Origin: Dama dama
Lineage: Eukaryota; Chordata; Mammalia; Artiodactyla; Cervidae
Reading direction: 5' to 3'
DNA length: 64,000 nucleotides
NCBI RefSeq assembly: GCF_033118175.1
Contig: NC_083694.1
Location: 37,657,608 to 37,721,607, forward strand
The position numbers and the translations under genes are program-made. Position 1 is the stretch's first letter; each line of letters opens with the position of its first letter. Of this stretch, positions 1-11,330 are shown piece by piece. Under the pieces are notes generated by a model, which saw only the letters and a list, made by a program, of their open reading frames with translations, searched no databases and was not told the DNA's origin.

Positions 1-906
1 CATTCCTTCCCATGAAAATCGGTTGATTTCCTTTAGGATTGACTGGTTTGATCTCCTTGCAGTCCAGGGGACTCTCAAGAGTTCTCTCCAGCACCACAAT
101 TTGGAAAGCATCAATTCTTTGGTGTTCAGCCTTCTTTATGGTCCAACTCTCACATCTGTACATAACTATTAGAAAAAACATATCATTCTTTACTAAAAGG
201 GACCAGAACTCCTTAGAGAAATGACTGATTCCATAACTGGGGTAGGGTTGTTGATATTTCTCCTGGCAATCTTGATTCCAGCTTTTGATTAATCCAGTCT
301 AGCATTTTACATGATGTACTCTGCGTGTAAGTTAAATAAGCAGGCTGACAACATACAGCTTTGACGTACTCCTTTCCCAATTTGGAACCAGTCCGTTGTT
401 CCATGTCCAGTTCTAACTGTTGCTTCTTGACCCACGTACAGGTTTCTCAGGAGATAGGTAAGGTGGTCTGATATTCCTGTCTCTTGAAGAATTTTTCACA
501 GTTTGTTGTGATCCACAGAGTCAAAGTTTTATAGTGTAGTCAATGAAGCAGAAGTAGATGTTTTTTCTGGAATTCCCTTGTTTTCTCCATGATCCAATGA
601 AAGTTGGCAATTTGATCTCTGGTTCTTCTGCCCCATCAAAACCCAGCTTGTACATCTGGAAGTTCTCAGTTCACATACTGCTGAAGTTTAACCTGAAGTA
701 TTTTGCACATAATCTCGCTAGCATGTGAAATGAGCACAATTGTGATAGTTGGAACATTCTTTGGCATTGCCTTTCTTTGGGATTGGAATGAAAACTGATC
801 TTTTCCAGTCCTGTGGCCACTGGTGAGTTTTCCAAATTTGCTGACATATTGAGAGCAGAACTTAAACAGCATCATCTTTTAAGATTTTAAATAGCTCAGC
901 TGGAAT
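1..906 (-). mobile_element. BovB (RTE) LINE fragment, antisense, cut by the window edge
   Basis: The reverse complement reads as the 3' half of the BovB ORF. Positions 1-190 hold the C-terminal part after the reverse transcriptase, and about 245-906 the palm region back to the N-terminal RT blocks. Around 191-245 the match breaks down, so part of the element is deleted or replaced. The right end stops in the block that in longer copies reads GGDGIPVELF. Several frames are broken and nothing is translatable. The left edge lies outside the window. Confidence 0.9.
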
Positions 907-946
907 GAGGATATATATTTATTTTTTTCAGGAGTAAATATGTGTA

Positions 947-1070
947 TACACACACACACACACACACAGAGCCTAGTGAGGAATGTATGTATATGTATTT
1001 GTGTGTTTGTATGTGCATACCCATTTTTATCTATATTTATCTGTGTGTATGTGTATATATACACACATTT
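947..1070. repeat. CA microsatellite with TG/TA-rich flank
   Basis: A pure CA run of about 11 units at 947-969 is followed by a degenerate TG/TA-rich tract to about 1070. It directly follows the BovB fragment. Confidence 0.85.
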
Positions 1071-1400
1071 ACAAAAAAGCCCAATTGGCCAGTACCTTCA
1101 GTTACAGTCCAACACTACATGGTTCATTCTAGTTTTCTTCCTTCCTATATTTATAACTCTTTTCCAACAATGAGAAAACATATACTTCTTTGATCAACCT
1201 CCTTGTTTGTAACTAATCTCTTATGGTCATTGTTCTAATCCTGCCATGAATCCCTGTCTAACGTCTTCTGAGTTCAGATATCGTGGGCTGACTACATCTT
1301 CAGGCTGTAGCTCCCTGGTGCCTCATGGGATCTAATATTCCCAACAGGATTCCTCTCCTCATCTTACTCAGGTTATATTTACACGAGGTGCCCCCTTCAT

Positions 1401-1800
1401 CTTGCTTGGATACAGACACTTACGCAGGGCACCTTCGTGGATACTCTCATCCACCTACTTAGGCTCTTAGACCCACTCCCAGCTGCCCTCCTGTGTAGAC
1501 ATCCTCTTTATCTGCCTCTTGGGCTCGAACACCCCCATATATGCTCCTGTCTTTGTTGACCTTCTCTGCATCTTTCTGGGCTTCTGACACATCATGACCT
1601 TCCTGCCAGACCCCTGCCAGGATGAATACTTTGTACTCTTCTCCCTCCCACTGGACCATTTTGGAAGCCTGACTGATTTCACCTAGGCTCTCAAACCTAT
1701 GCCAGGTTATCCTTCTTCACAGATGCCCTCCTCACCCTTCTTGGGCTGTGGCTTTTATGCAGACATCACCCATCACTCAGAGGCTCCCACACCTTAGGTC
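1401..1800. repeat. Degenerate tandem repeat, period about 57-60 bp
   Basis: A C/T-rich stretch with a recurring GGGCTC/AGGCTC core at 1461, 1521, 1578, 1685 and 1743 (spacings 60, 57, about 2x54, 58). Each core is followed by a short A/C-rich piece and then a pyrimidine-rich half ending in ATC-T. A weaker unit precedes at about 1401. It looks like an old, decayed minisatellite. The family is not recognised. Confidence 0.5.
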
Positions 1801-1956
1801 AGGATGATCCCTCTCCTCTCCCACATTTCAGTGCCTGTCTTGCTCAGCCCTACCTTTTGCCTTCGAACTGGACAGCTCAGGAGGGGCGGGGGAAGGGGAT
1901 GAGAACCATTTCTGAGATTTTTCTTTTCCTTTTTTTGGCTTATTTTATGTATTTGT

Positions 1957-2192
1957 CTTTTTATTTTAATTTATTTTTTAATTGGAGGATAGTTGCTTTG
2001 CAATGTTGTGTTAGCTTCTGCTATACAACAAGAAGAATCAGCCATAGGTATACACATGTCCCCTCCCTCTGGAGCATCCCCGCCACTCCACCCCCCATCC
2101 CACCCCTCTAGGTCATCACAGAGCACATGGCTGAGCTCTCTGCCTTATGCAGCAACTTCCCACTAGCTATTGATTTTACACGTGGTAACACT
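1957..2192 (-). mobile_element. L1 3' untranslated fragment, antisense
   Basis: Matches the ruminant L1 3' tail pattern in antisense: TTTTTAATTGGAGGATA, then a region with CTGCTATACAAC, a C-rich block, GGTCATCACAGAGCAC and CAACTTCCCACTAGCTA. The same block occurs near 12.46-12.85 kb. Confidence 0.75.
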
Positions 2193-2507
2193 GTTTCTTA
2201 TTTCCAGATTCCTGGATTCCAAATAGAAAAGCAACTGAACATAAAGTAAATTTAGTACCAAGATTTTTAAATAATTGGGAAGAGAAGTAGAATTGAGTTA
2301 AAGATTTTCAAAGGTCATTTTATTTCAGGCTTTAATAAGAGATTTCAAGTTTCCAGGATTTTGTAAGAAGGGCAAGTCCCAATTTATTTCTCCAAGCTCC
2401 TTGTGATATGTTGGTGCCTATGCTCTGCCTGTCAAAATAGTTTACATTTCCAAAATTAGTTTAGGCTCCATGTTCAGAAAAACCTCCTTTATAAGTGCTG
2501 GCTCTTG

Positions 2508-2641
2508 GGAGGTGGGAGTGGGGTTCAGGATGGGGAACACATGTACACCCACGGCTGATTCATGTTAATGTATGGCAAAAACCACTACAATATTGTAAAG
2601 TAATTAGCCTCCAATTAAAATTAATTAATTAATTAAAAAAA
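2508..2641 (+). mobile_element. Very short 5'-truncated L1 (3' end) with TSD
   Basis: Contains only the last ~130 bp of a ruminant L1: GGGGAACACATGTA, then GGCTGATTCATGTTAATG, then the block around ATTGTAAAGTAATTAGCCTCC and an A/T-rich tail. It is flanked by 17 bp direct repeats with one mismatch, ATAAGTGCTGGCTCTTG (2491-2507) and ATAAGTTCTGGCTCTTG (2642-2658), which are target-site duplications. Confidence 0.9.
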
Positions 2642-2658
2642 ATAAGTTCTGGCTCTTG

Positions 2659-3338
2659 TACCTCTTCAACCTGACTACTCAAAACAAGAATTCTGAATCA
2701 TTTGATTATAACTGACCTTTGATTATAAAATGCCCTTTGTTATATTCCAATTGTTTTCCATGTGTAATAACAGACTGCTCCACAAGTTTGTGAAATTTTT
2801 TCGTCCCTTCTCCACCCAGAGTCTAACAGAAGGTTAAGCTCACTAAGCTAGATTTGATGTAACTGATACTTCAGAGACAAAAAAAAAAAAAAAAACCACA
2901 CCCAGAGTCAGAAAGGGAACTTCCCTTGATATCACTCTTTCTCTGTCTCCCCTTAACCACCCTGACCTCATACCTACCCCCAGCCTCCTGCTGCATCTAG
3001 ATTCGTTTGTGTTGTTATTGTCTGAGGCATAGGGGAGGCAGAAGCCGTTTATTTACTGAAGGTATTGCTTGCTGAGTAATACTTGGAGAAATACACGGGT
3101 TTCTGACACAGTCACCAGGGACCAGCAGCTTCTACCACAGTTGATGTGTTCATCTTTGGTCAACGACACAAGAACACATTGGAATTTCCCTGAGCTGCTG
3201 AGAGGAATGGAAGTTGAGGACAGGCTGAGGAGAGAAGTACCTTATTAGGGGTGCAAACTCCAGGCTGTTCTGATAACCAGAGACGCCAGCTTTGTTTTCT
3301 CTTTTGTCTGTATTAACAGAGAAATTATTAGCTGGGAT
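2659..3338. other. Unassigned, no gene seen
   Basis: No repeat family or exon recognised. It holds an A17 run at 2879-2895 and otherwise looks single-copy. Confidence 0.5.
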
Positions 3339-3352
3339 TGCCTCAAATAGGG

Positions 3353-3575
3353 GGCTTCTCAGGTGGCACTACTGGTAAAGAAACTGCCTGCCAATGCAGG
3401 AGACATAAGACATGTGGGTTCAATCTCTGGATCGGGAAGATACCCTGCCGCAGGGCATAACAATCCACTCCAGTATTCTTGCCTGGAGAATCCCATGGAC
3501 AGAGGAGCCTGAAGGGCTGCAGTCCAGTGGGTGGCAAAGAGTTGGACGTGACTGAAGCAACCTAGCATGCACACA
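3353..3575 (+). mobile_element. Bov-tA SINE with 14 bp TSD
   Basis: The tRNA-Glu-like head (GGTTCAATCTCTGG B-box-like block near 3418) is fused to a Bov-A body containing CCAGTATTCTTGCCTGGAGA. Direct repeats TGCCTCAAATAGGG lie at 3339-3352 and 3576-3589. Such SINEs are mobilised by BovB. This one is a complete insertion. Confidence 0.95.
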
Positions 3576-3589
3576 TGCCTCAAATAGGG

Positions 3590-3911
3590 ATTTTTTTGTC
3601 TGATATTACTGACTACCTTGACCTCATTGAGAATCTGGAGGTTTTGTTAGAAATAACTTTGAATAATCCCTTGGATACCCCATTTCTTTTAAAATCAGTA
3701 AAGGGAATGTATATTCAATCTACTTGAACAGATACTGCCTTCTCAGAAAGCATGGGCTTCTTCATAGAATATTATTACTACTTTCACATATTAAATTATT
3801 AATATACCTGTTTCTTTTTTTTAAATACCTGTTTCTTAATTAGCACTAATGTTATGATATTTAGGAATTTTTTTTCCTGTGAATGGATAAATGATATTTG
3901 TATTTTTCAGA
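3590..3911. other. Unassigned AT-rich DNA
   Basis: No repeat or coding signal recognised. Confidence 0.5.
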
Positions 3912-5160
3912 GTTTTTAAAACCACTTTATTGAGGTATGATTGATGTACAAAAAGCTATACATAATCAATTGTGCAGTTAGTAAATTTGGAGATAAGTAT
4001 ACAGCAATGAAACCACTACCTCAGCCAATGCCATAAACATATCCCTTACTTCCATAAATTTATTGCCATCCACACTCTTTTATTTGTGATAAGAACTCAA
4101 CCTAAGTTCTATCTACTTAGCAAAATTTTAAGAATATGATATGGTATTGTTTAGTATAGGCACTGTGCTGTACTGTAGGCCTCTAGGATTTATGTTGCAT
4201 AACTGAAACTTTGTACCCTTTGACTCATCCTCCCCATTCTCCCTTCCCTTTACCCCCTGGCAACTCTCTGCTTCTATCAGTTTGACTGTATTTTTTTTCT
4301 TTTTATTTTTTAGTTTGACTATTTTAGATTCCTCATAAAGGTGAGATCATTAATAACTATTTGTCGTTCTGTGTCTGATTTATTTCACTTATTATGCTAT
4401 CTCCCAGATTCATCCATGCTATTCCAAATGTCAGGGTTTCCTTCAATTTTAAAGGCTGAATAATATTCCATTGTATGAATATGCCATAATTTTCCTTATC
4501 CATTTATTCATTGATGAATACGTAAGTTGCTTTCATATCTTTGCTATTTTGAATTGTGATGTAATGAACATGAGAATACAGATATCTCTTCAAGATCCTG
4601 ATTTCAATTTCTTTGGATATACACTCAGAAATGAGATTGCTGGATTTCCTGGAAGTTCTATTTTTAATTTATTGAGGAACTTCCATACTGTTTTCCATGA
4701 TAGCTGCATCAATTTACAATCCCACCAACAGTGTACAAGGGTTCCCTTTTGTCCACATTCTCAACAACACTTATTATCTTTTGTTTTTTGACAATAACCA
4801 TTGTAACAGCTGTAAGGTAATGTCTCACTGTGGTTTTGATTTTCAATTCTCTGATAACTAGTGATTCTGAGCACCTTTTCATCTACCTATTGCCCATCTG
4901 TGTGTCTTCTTTGAAGAAAGGTCTATTCGAGTCATTTGGCCATTTTTTAATCAGTTTTTTTTTTTTTTTCTTTCAGTTGTAAGGATTTCTTATATATTTT
5001 GGGTACTAATCTTTTATCAGATACATGGTTTGCAAATATTTACTCCCATTCTATAATTTTCCTTTTCATGTTGTTGATTGCTTCTTTTGCTGTGCAGTTT
5101 TTTAGTTTGATGCTACTCCTCTTGTCCTTTTTTGTTGCCTGCATCCAGGATTTTATTTCT
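3912..5160 (-). mobile_element. L1 LINE, 5'-truncated, antisense (mammal-wide, older)
   Basis: The left end is the L1 3' UTR in antisense (TTTATTGAGGTATGATTGATG). It continues into ORF2 C-terminal sequence, recognisable by antisense blocks such as AATAATATTCCATTGTATG, GAGATTGCTGGAT and CCACCAACAGTGTACAAGGG. Divergence from younger copies is clear. The open frame on the plus strand (4471-4791) is only the antisense of ORF2. Confidence 0.85.
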
Positions 5161-5415
5161 GAAGTTGCAGGAATAAGAAGAACACAGATTTTAGAACACA
5201 TAATTTTGCATTATTGGCCTCAAAATTTAAACTTGTTTTTTAAATAAGATGAAACTTTACTGTTGAATATATGTGATTTACCCAATGTGTATTGATTATC
5301 AACTATGTGCAAGTTGCTGCCTTGGAGTTAAGAATAGAAAAGGATAAGCAGAGAGAAAAGAGACAAATTATCCATCTCTGGGGACATTATAACTCAATGG
5401 GAGGAAATTAAATAG
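5161..5415. other. Unassigned, possible ancient repeat remnant
   Basis: Around 5275-5400 a weak similarity to an old mammalian repeat type (ATTGATTATCAACTATGTGC and following) can be sensed. The family is not resolved. Confidence 0.3.
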
Positions 5416-6917
5416 ATCACTCACCTAGAGCCAGACATCCTGGAATGTGAAGTCAAGTGGGCCTTAGACAGCATCACTAAGAACAAAGCTAGTGGAGGTG
5501 ATGGAATTCCAGTTGAGCTATTTCAAATCCTGAAAGATGATGCTGTGAAAGTGCTGCACTCAATGTGCCAGAAAATTTGGAAAACTCAGCAGTGGTCACA
5601 GGACTGGAAAAGGTCAGTTTTCATTCCAATCCCAAAGAAAGGCAATGCCAAAGAATGCTCAAACTACCACACAATTGCACTCATCTCACACACTAGTAAA
5701 GTGATGCCTAAAATTCTCCAAGCCAGGCTTCAGCAATATGTGAACCATGAACTTCCAGATGTTCAAGCTGGTTTTAGAAAAGGCAGAGGAACCAGAGATC
5801 AAATTGCCAACATCCACTGGCTCATCAAAAATGCAAGAGAGTTCCAGAAAAACATCTATTTCTGCTTTATTGACTATGCCAAAGCCTTTGACTGTGTGGA
5901 TCACAACAAACTGTGGAAAATTCTGAAAGAGATGGGAATACCAGACCACCTGACCTGCCTCTTGAGAAACCTACATGCAGGTCAGGAAGCAACAGTTAGA
6001 ACTGGACATGGAACAACAGACTGGTTCCAAATAGGAAAAGAAGTATGTCAAGGCTGTATATTGTTACCCTACTTATTTAGCTTATATGCAGAGTACATTA
6101 TGAGAAACGCTGGGCTGGAGGAAGTACCAGCTGGAATCAAGATTGCCAGGAGAAATATCAATAACCTCAGCTATGCACATAACACCACACTTATGGCAGA
6201 AATTGAAGAGGAACTAGAGAGCCTCTTGATGAAATTGAAAGAGGAGAGAGAAAAAGTTGGCTTAAAGCTCAACATTCAGAAAACTAAGATCATGGCATCC
6301 AGTCCCATCATTTCATGGCAGATAGATGGGGAAACAGTGGCTGACTTTATTTGGCAGGGGGGCTCCAAAATCACTGCAGATGGTGATTGCACCCATGAAA
6401 TTAAAAGACGCTTACTCCTTGGAAGGAAAGTTATGACCAACCTAGACAGCATTTTAAAAAGCAGAGACATTACTTTGGCAACAAAGGTCCGTCTAGTCAA
6501 GGCTATGTTTTTCTAGTTGTCATGTATGGATGTGAGAGTTGGACTATAAAGAAAGCTGAGCACAGAAGAATTGATGCTTTTGAACTGTGGTGTTGGAGAA
6601 GACTCTTGAGAGTCCCTTGGACTGCAAGGAGATCCAACCAGTCCATCCTAAAGGAGATCAGTCCTGGGTGTTCACTGGAAGGACTGATGTTGAAGCTGAA
6701 ACTCCGATACTTTGGCCACCTGATGCAAAGAGCTGACTCATTTGAAAAGGCCCTGATGCTGGGAAAGATTGAGGGCAGGAGGAGAAGGGGACGACAGAGG
6801 GTGAGGTGGTTGGATGGCATCACCGACTCAATGGACATGAGTTTGAGTAAACTCCAGGAGTTGGTGATGGACAGGGAGGCCTGGCATGCTGCAGTTCATG
6901 GGGTTGCAACAAGTTGA
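5416..6917 (+). pseudogene. BovB RTE ORF remnant: reverse transcriptase plus C-terminal part
   Basis: An open frame of 367 codons runs from 5416 to 6516, with no in-frame ATG needed at the truncated 5' edge. It carries the RT blocks GGDGIPVELF, IPIPKKGN, FRKGRGTRDQI and FIDYAKAFDCVDH (5866-5904). In the catalytic box, YADD of other copies reads YAHN (6172-6183), so both active-site aspartates are replaced and the enzyme would be dead. At about 6505 one base is missing compared with other copies (CTATGTTTTTCT), which shifts the frame into a stop. The C-terminal part continues in another frame at 6522-6917 (MYGCESWT...VPWTARRSN). It is a decayed retrotransposon ORF, not a host gene. Confidence 0.9.
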
Positions 6918-6945
6918 CACGACTGAGTGACTAAACTGAACTGAA
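5416..6945 (+). mobile_element. BovB LINE, 5'-truncated, 1.5 kb
   Basis: Starts inside the RT domain and runs to the BovB 3' terminus (ACTAAACTGAACTGAAC). No convincing target duplication is visible. Neighbours are single-copy DNA on the left and an unassigned block on the right. See the pseudogene entry for the coding content. Confidence 0.95.
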
Positions 6946-7444
6946 CAAAAAGATATTTTTTATTGAGTGAACTAATTCTCTTGAAATTAATTCTTCCTGA
7001 GAAAAATTTTCCAAATGAGATTAATTTGTGAATTTTCTTTTAATAAATCAAAGTCTGAAAGCATGAGAAAGTAAGAATTCAGGGGAAGATGAGCAGTAGA
7101 CTGGGTCTAGAGCAAATGATCCCTAGGCAATATATGTAGGAATTCTTGAGAAGCAGTTTGGAGTTAGATTATGAAGTCTTAGTTTCTACATTATGGAACT
7201 TACAGTTTATTCTCATAATGGTATGGGAGAGGCTTCTAGGAAAGTGAGTGACATGAACTGATTTTCAGTGTGGGGACTGAGCAGTGGAGTGAATGGGAGT
7301 TCATATCATAAAGTAAATCACCCATTTGTTTATTCCACAAACACTTGTTGAGTACCCAATGGTTGCTGGTGATACTGAATCTGATAAGACATGATTTCTG
7401 TGACTGAGAAGCTTCTGGCCTAATAACAGATACAGTGCCAAGTG
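6946..7444. other. Unassigned; ancient repeat remnant at about 7315-7440
   Basis: The stretch CATTTGTTTATTCCACAAAC and following resembles an old mammal-wide repeat that recurs near 10.95, 23.75, 24.06 and 35.57 kb. The family is not resolved. No gene is seen. Confidence 0.35.
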
Positions 7445-7451
7445 ATCAGTG

Positions 7452-7581
7452 GTATGGGGCTTCCCAGTTGGCACTAGTGGTAAAGAATCTGCCTGGTAAT
7501 GCAGGAGACCTAAGAGCCTCAGTACAGTCCATAGGGTCACAAAGGGTTGAACATGATGACACGACTTACCACACCTGCACA
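7452..7581 (+). mobile_element. Bov-tA SINE with internal deletion
   Basis: The tRNA-like head (GGCTTCCCAGTTGGCACTAG) and the Bov-A tail (AGGGTCACAAAGGGTTGAAC) are joined directly; most of the Bov-A body is missing. A short direct repeat ATCAGTG occurs at 7445-7451 and 7582-7588. Confidence 0.8.
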
Positions 7582-7588
7582 ATCAGTG

Positions 7589-7976
7589 CTTTGATAGTGG
7601 TAGCATGGGATAGATTTAAATGAGACTGGTAGGTAGAGGTAATGATAAAAGAAAGCTATATGGGTCAATGACACAAGTTTGCAAGGATGGGCCCACATTA
7701 GCTAGACTTGTATTAGAGGTGTGTGTATGGATATGTGTGACAATGGTGGTGAGGGGTGTGTGGAAATTGGGTACTTCAGGTAGAGAGGCTTTCATATATA
7801 AATTCGTGGACATGTGACACATTTTCAGAAGGGATATGTACCAAATTATTTCATGTGAATGAACTGAACTGTCTATAGTGTGTATGGTAGGAAATTAGCC
7901 TAGAGAAGAAGGCAGAAACTAAACTGTGGAAGACTTTGGTTGGTTCATGAAGATTTTTTTTTTTTTTACTTTAATA
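7589..7976. other. Unassigned, no gene seen
   Basis: No repeat family recognised. A T11 run sits near 7957. Confidence 0.5.
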
Positions 7977-8059
7977 CTGTTGGGTCAGTCAAAAAGTTCA
8001 TTCAGATTTTCCATACCATCTTATGGAAAACACAAATGGACTTATTGGCCTATCCAATA
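7977..8059. mobile_element. Mariner-type MITE, hairpin
   Basis: Terminal sequence TTGGGTCAGTCAAAAAGTTC and its inverted partner ending GGCCTATCCAATA are typical of ruminant mariner-derived miniature elements. The two arms (about 36 nt each, 26 matching positions by eye) meet at a loop near CCATCT (about 8016-8021). No transposase remains. Confidence 0.8.
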
Positions 8060-9519
8060 AATGCAATGGGAATCTATGAAATTTACCTAGGAAATGGCAC
8101 AATCATATTTGGACTTGAGAAAGATCGCATGTAGTTATTTGTAAATAGACACTAGCCAAATCAGAGGTAAGAAGTCTAGTTGAGTGAGTGTTGTAGTTGC
8201 CCAGGTGAAGAGTAATGAGACTTTGAATTAAGCCAAAATGGGGTGAAATTGATGGATTGAAGACATTTAAGACAGTATAAGCTATGGAGTCAAAAGAGAG
8301 GTTGGGTTTGTAAGGCTGAGTGAGAGGGAGGATTCTAGTAGGATGCTTAGTGTTTGGCTGTGAACAAGTAGAAAAGCAGGATGCCATGTATTGGAATAGA
8401 AAATATTGGAGAATAAAGAAGAGGGTTTGGGGAGAAAACTGCTAAAGTTAGGATTGGACTTAGTGTTGAGTGTTAAGGTGCTTATGGGCCATAGTTCTGT
8501 AGCCATTAACAGAGCCCTGAGCAGCCTGGTATTTAAGAGTGAGAAAGAGGGAATTATGAAGGAGAAGAAGTGGGGAAATCAAAAGCATGGTGTCCTAGAA
8601 ATGAAGAGGACAGAGTTTCACAGTTGGGTCAGTGAGCAGCAATATCAGATATCATGAGAACAAAAAAGGAAAGAGCAGCAACAAGCATGGAGCTTATTGG
8701 AGACATTAGAAGTGTGGTGGAGATAGGAGCTAGATTGCTATAAGTTGAGAAATGATGAGATCTGTAAATTAAAGGAAGAGGAAGCAGCAAACCCCATCCC
8801 CTTCCTCTTTTAAAAGAAGCATGGATTCTTAGAACGAACCATTGCCATTTATTTGGCATTGCTGAGTGATGTGTAAGTATGTATATGTTAATGGAGCTGT
8901 ACAGTTGCTGTGACCATTACAGCCTCCCTAACCTGATGTTTGCTCTCTTCTCTGATCTGCAAATGCAGTGCAGCCAGGTGAGGACAGCTAGAAGGATGAG
9001 ACCCAATTGCCAGAATGGACAAGGTACTTGCTGAGGACAGTGCAAGAAATGTTTTGTGGCAGATAGAACAAAGAACAAGAAATGGGCAAGCATCTGGTTT
9101 TCATCAAGGAGCAGCTTAAGAATGGGTAGACAGAGGGATCCTGAAACCAGAAACATTGGCAGACAAGACCCAGTAGACCCAAAACATATCAAAGTTCTTG
9201 AGATTAAATGCTAGTTCATGTCTGAGTAATAGAAAACCTGTAGGCCGTGGCTTTAAACCGCAGCATCATTCTTATGTAGGAATTCTGGGAAAAGCCCCAG
9301 GGGTTATCTCTTAGGGTTAGATGGAGCTTCCAGCTTGCAGACATGCAAATAATAACAAATATGTTTGATCTTTACCCATTTACTAAATTACAAGCTTCTA
9401 GATGCCAGGAAATCTGGGAGAGCGGGGTTTGTTTTTTCAAAAATAATCATCATCATGTTTTGATAATTGAAGATACAGGCTTATTGGAAAAAAGAAATGT
9501 TTAATTACCGAAATGTGTA
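8060..9519. other. Unassigned, mostly single-copy-looking
   Basis: No exon recognised. Parts of 8150-8400 (AGTTGCCCAGGTGAAGAG) may belong to an ancient, unresolved mammalian repeat. Open frames here are short and without motifs. Confidence 0.45.
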
Positions 9520-9960
9520 GAAAGTGAAAGTTTCCCATAATCAACCACCCACCCCCATAACCACTGTTAATCGGTATATCTATGCAATTACCTGGGTTTT
9601 TGTTTTTTTTTTGTTTTTTTCACAAAAATGGATAATACTGTATATGTTTTGTGACTTTGTGATTTCAGTGATGAGTGCCCTTTCTGTCAGTACACAACTT
9701 TCAGGTTTCAACTTCCTTAACAAACCAACAGAAACAAAACTTGTATTCTGTAGTATACGGATTAATGAAATTATTTTAACAAATTCCTGTCAACAGACAT
9801 GTGGGTTGTTTCTGGTCTTTCACCATTTCAGACAAACTGAAGTAAGTGTTCTTGTGTATGGATCTGCATAAGCATTTCTATTGAATATATGCCTATTTCT
9901 AAAAATGCATTTATAAAAATTATGTATATTTTGCCAAACTGCCCTGGGACAGCTGTTAAA
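9520..9960 (-). mobile_element. Old L1 3' fragment, antisense
   Basis: Blocks such as TTTCCCATAATCAACCACCC, ATAACCACTGTTAAT and TTGCCAAACTGCCCTGGGAC are the usual order in old mammalian L1 3' ends read in antisense. Heavily diverged. Confidence 0.6.
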
Positions 9961-10499
9961 GAAGTTGCAAACAGTATCTGTAGCAGAGATTCTCATCTTG
10001 GATTACGTGAACTAGGGATATGATCAGAGTGTCTGAACTACAATGGGGAAAAAAATTAGCATCTTCATTTTCTCTAACCTCTGAAATTTAGCTTTCAGTT
10101 GCTAGTAATAACAAGCCACAGTAGTTTTAGCAATAGTTGTGATTTTCTCACTAATAGAAATCACAGGTATTTTCATTGTTGCTGTCAATATCTTGAAATA
10201 TTGTTTGTTTTTCACTACTTTAAAATTAAGGTGGTTTTAATTCCTGACAGTGTATCTTATTATTTAATGTATTTAAAAAGTAGATATATTTCAATATCAC
10301 AGGTTTTTAAATATTGATAAATGTTTCAAGATACTTGTTTCCTTTGTAATATTGTATAGTTTATGTTTTTATGAGCATTTTTATGACAAATGGCCCACAG
10401 TCTTCCCCATACTGTCAGACACTGTGGCACAAGAAGTGGTGCAAATTCTTAAGACTTAGAGGCACAGTATATGAAGTGAGAATTATAATAGAATTAATA
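9961..10499. other. Unassigned AT-rich DNA
   Basis: Nothing recognised; T-rich between 10100 and 10400. Confidence 0.45.
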
Positions 10500-10720
10500 A
10501 GAAACACTTCTGGTGCTATGACAAGCCAGATGTTATTCTGAGTACATTACATATATTAACTCACTTAACCTTTATAACAACCCAGTTAGGGAAGTAATCT
10601 ATTTTCCTTTACAGGCAAAGAAAATAAAGTACAGGGAGGTGAATTTGCCCAGGGTCACACTACTAAACCAGTTGTGTAGGCAGGCTGTGACCTCAGCATT
10701 GCACTTTAGGGTCTGTATAC
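10500..10720 (-). mobile_element. MIR SINE remnant, antisense
   Basis: Typical antisense MIR order: ACATATATTAACTCACTTAACC, then TTTTCCTTTACAGGCAAAG, then GCCCAGGGTCACAC and the GTGACCTCAGCATTG end. Confidence 0.7.
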
Positions 10721-10949
10721 TTACCTCCTTGGATAAGCTGGGTTTCAGAGAAAAGTATCTGGATGTGTGAATTGGTGAAGTCTTCACCTAGTCACCCTGA
10801 CTTCACACCCTGACCTGAAAAGTATGATTCGATATGTGCATCTTTACCTACTGTGTTGATGGAAACATGGGGGCAGGATACATAAAGGAACCAACAGAGA
10901 GCACAGACTTCTTGCTTCTGAATATAGTTAATATCTTCTTACCTATGAT

Positions 10950-11330
10950 GATTCTCATTCACTCACAAATTCATTTATTCCACAAATATCTTATACCAGG
11001 TACTTTCCCTGGCACTGGGGATGTAGCAGAGCATCAGAAAAATACAGTTTCTACCTTTCTAGATCTTATACTGTGGTAAGGAATTTGAGACAAATAAATA
11101 AATCCATGGGAACAAACAAAATGAACAAGGTCATTTCATAAGATAAGTGCTATGAAGATGATAAAACAGGGTAATGGGATAGAGTGACACAGACAAGGGT
11201 GGGAGATGCAACTTCAGCTGAGTGGTCAAGGAGGGCTCTACTACAGGGGGGCATTTGAGCTGAGACAACAGAGATTTAGAGGACCCAAGCTCTCTGAGGA
11301 CCTAAGGGACAGTGACCACACTATGGTCAG
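10950..11330. repeat. Ancient mammal-wide interspersed repeat, family unresolved
   Basis: Recognised by ATTCATTTATTCCACAAATA, CTGGCACTGGGGATGTAGCAG, GATAAGTGCTATGAAGATG and GGCATTTGAGCTGAGA, a common order in an old mammalian repeat family that I cannot name with certainty. Confidence 0.45.

Noticed and set aside
4471..4791. 106-codon plus-strand frame
   Set aside because: Antisense L1 ORF2; the same peptide pattern appears at 19776-19991, 32653-32892 and 59254-59442.
8930..8985. Possible tiny exon: acceptor-like TCTGCAAATGCAG followed by CAGGTGAGG
   Set aside because: The two signals are only about 10 nt apart and there is no frame or neighbouring exon support.
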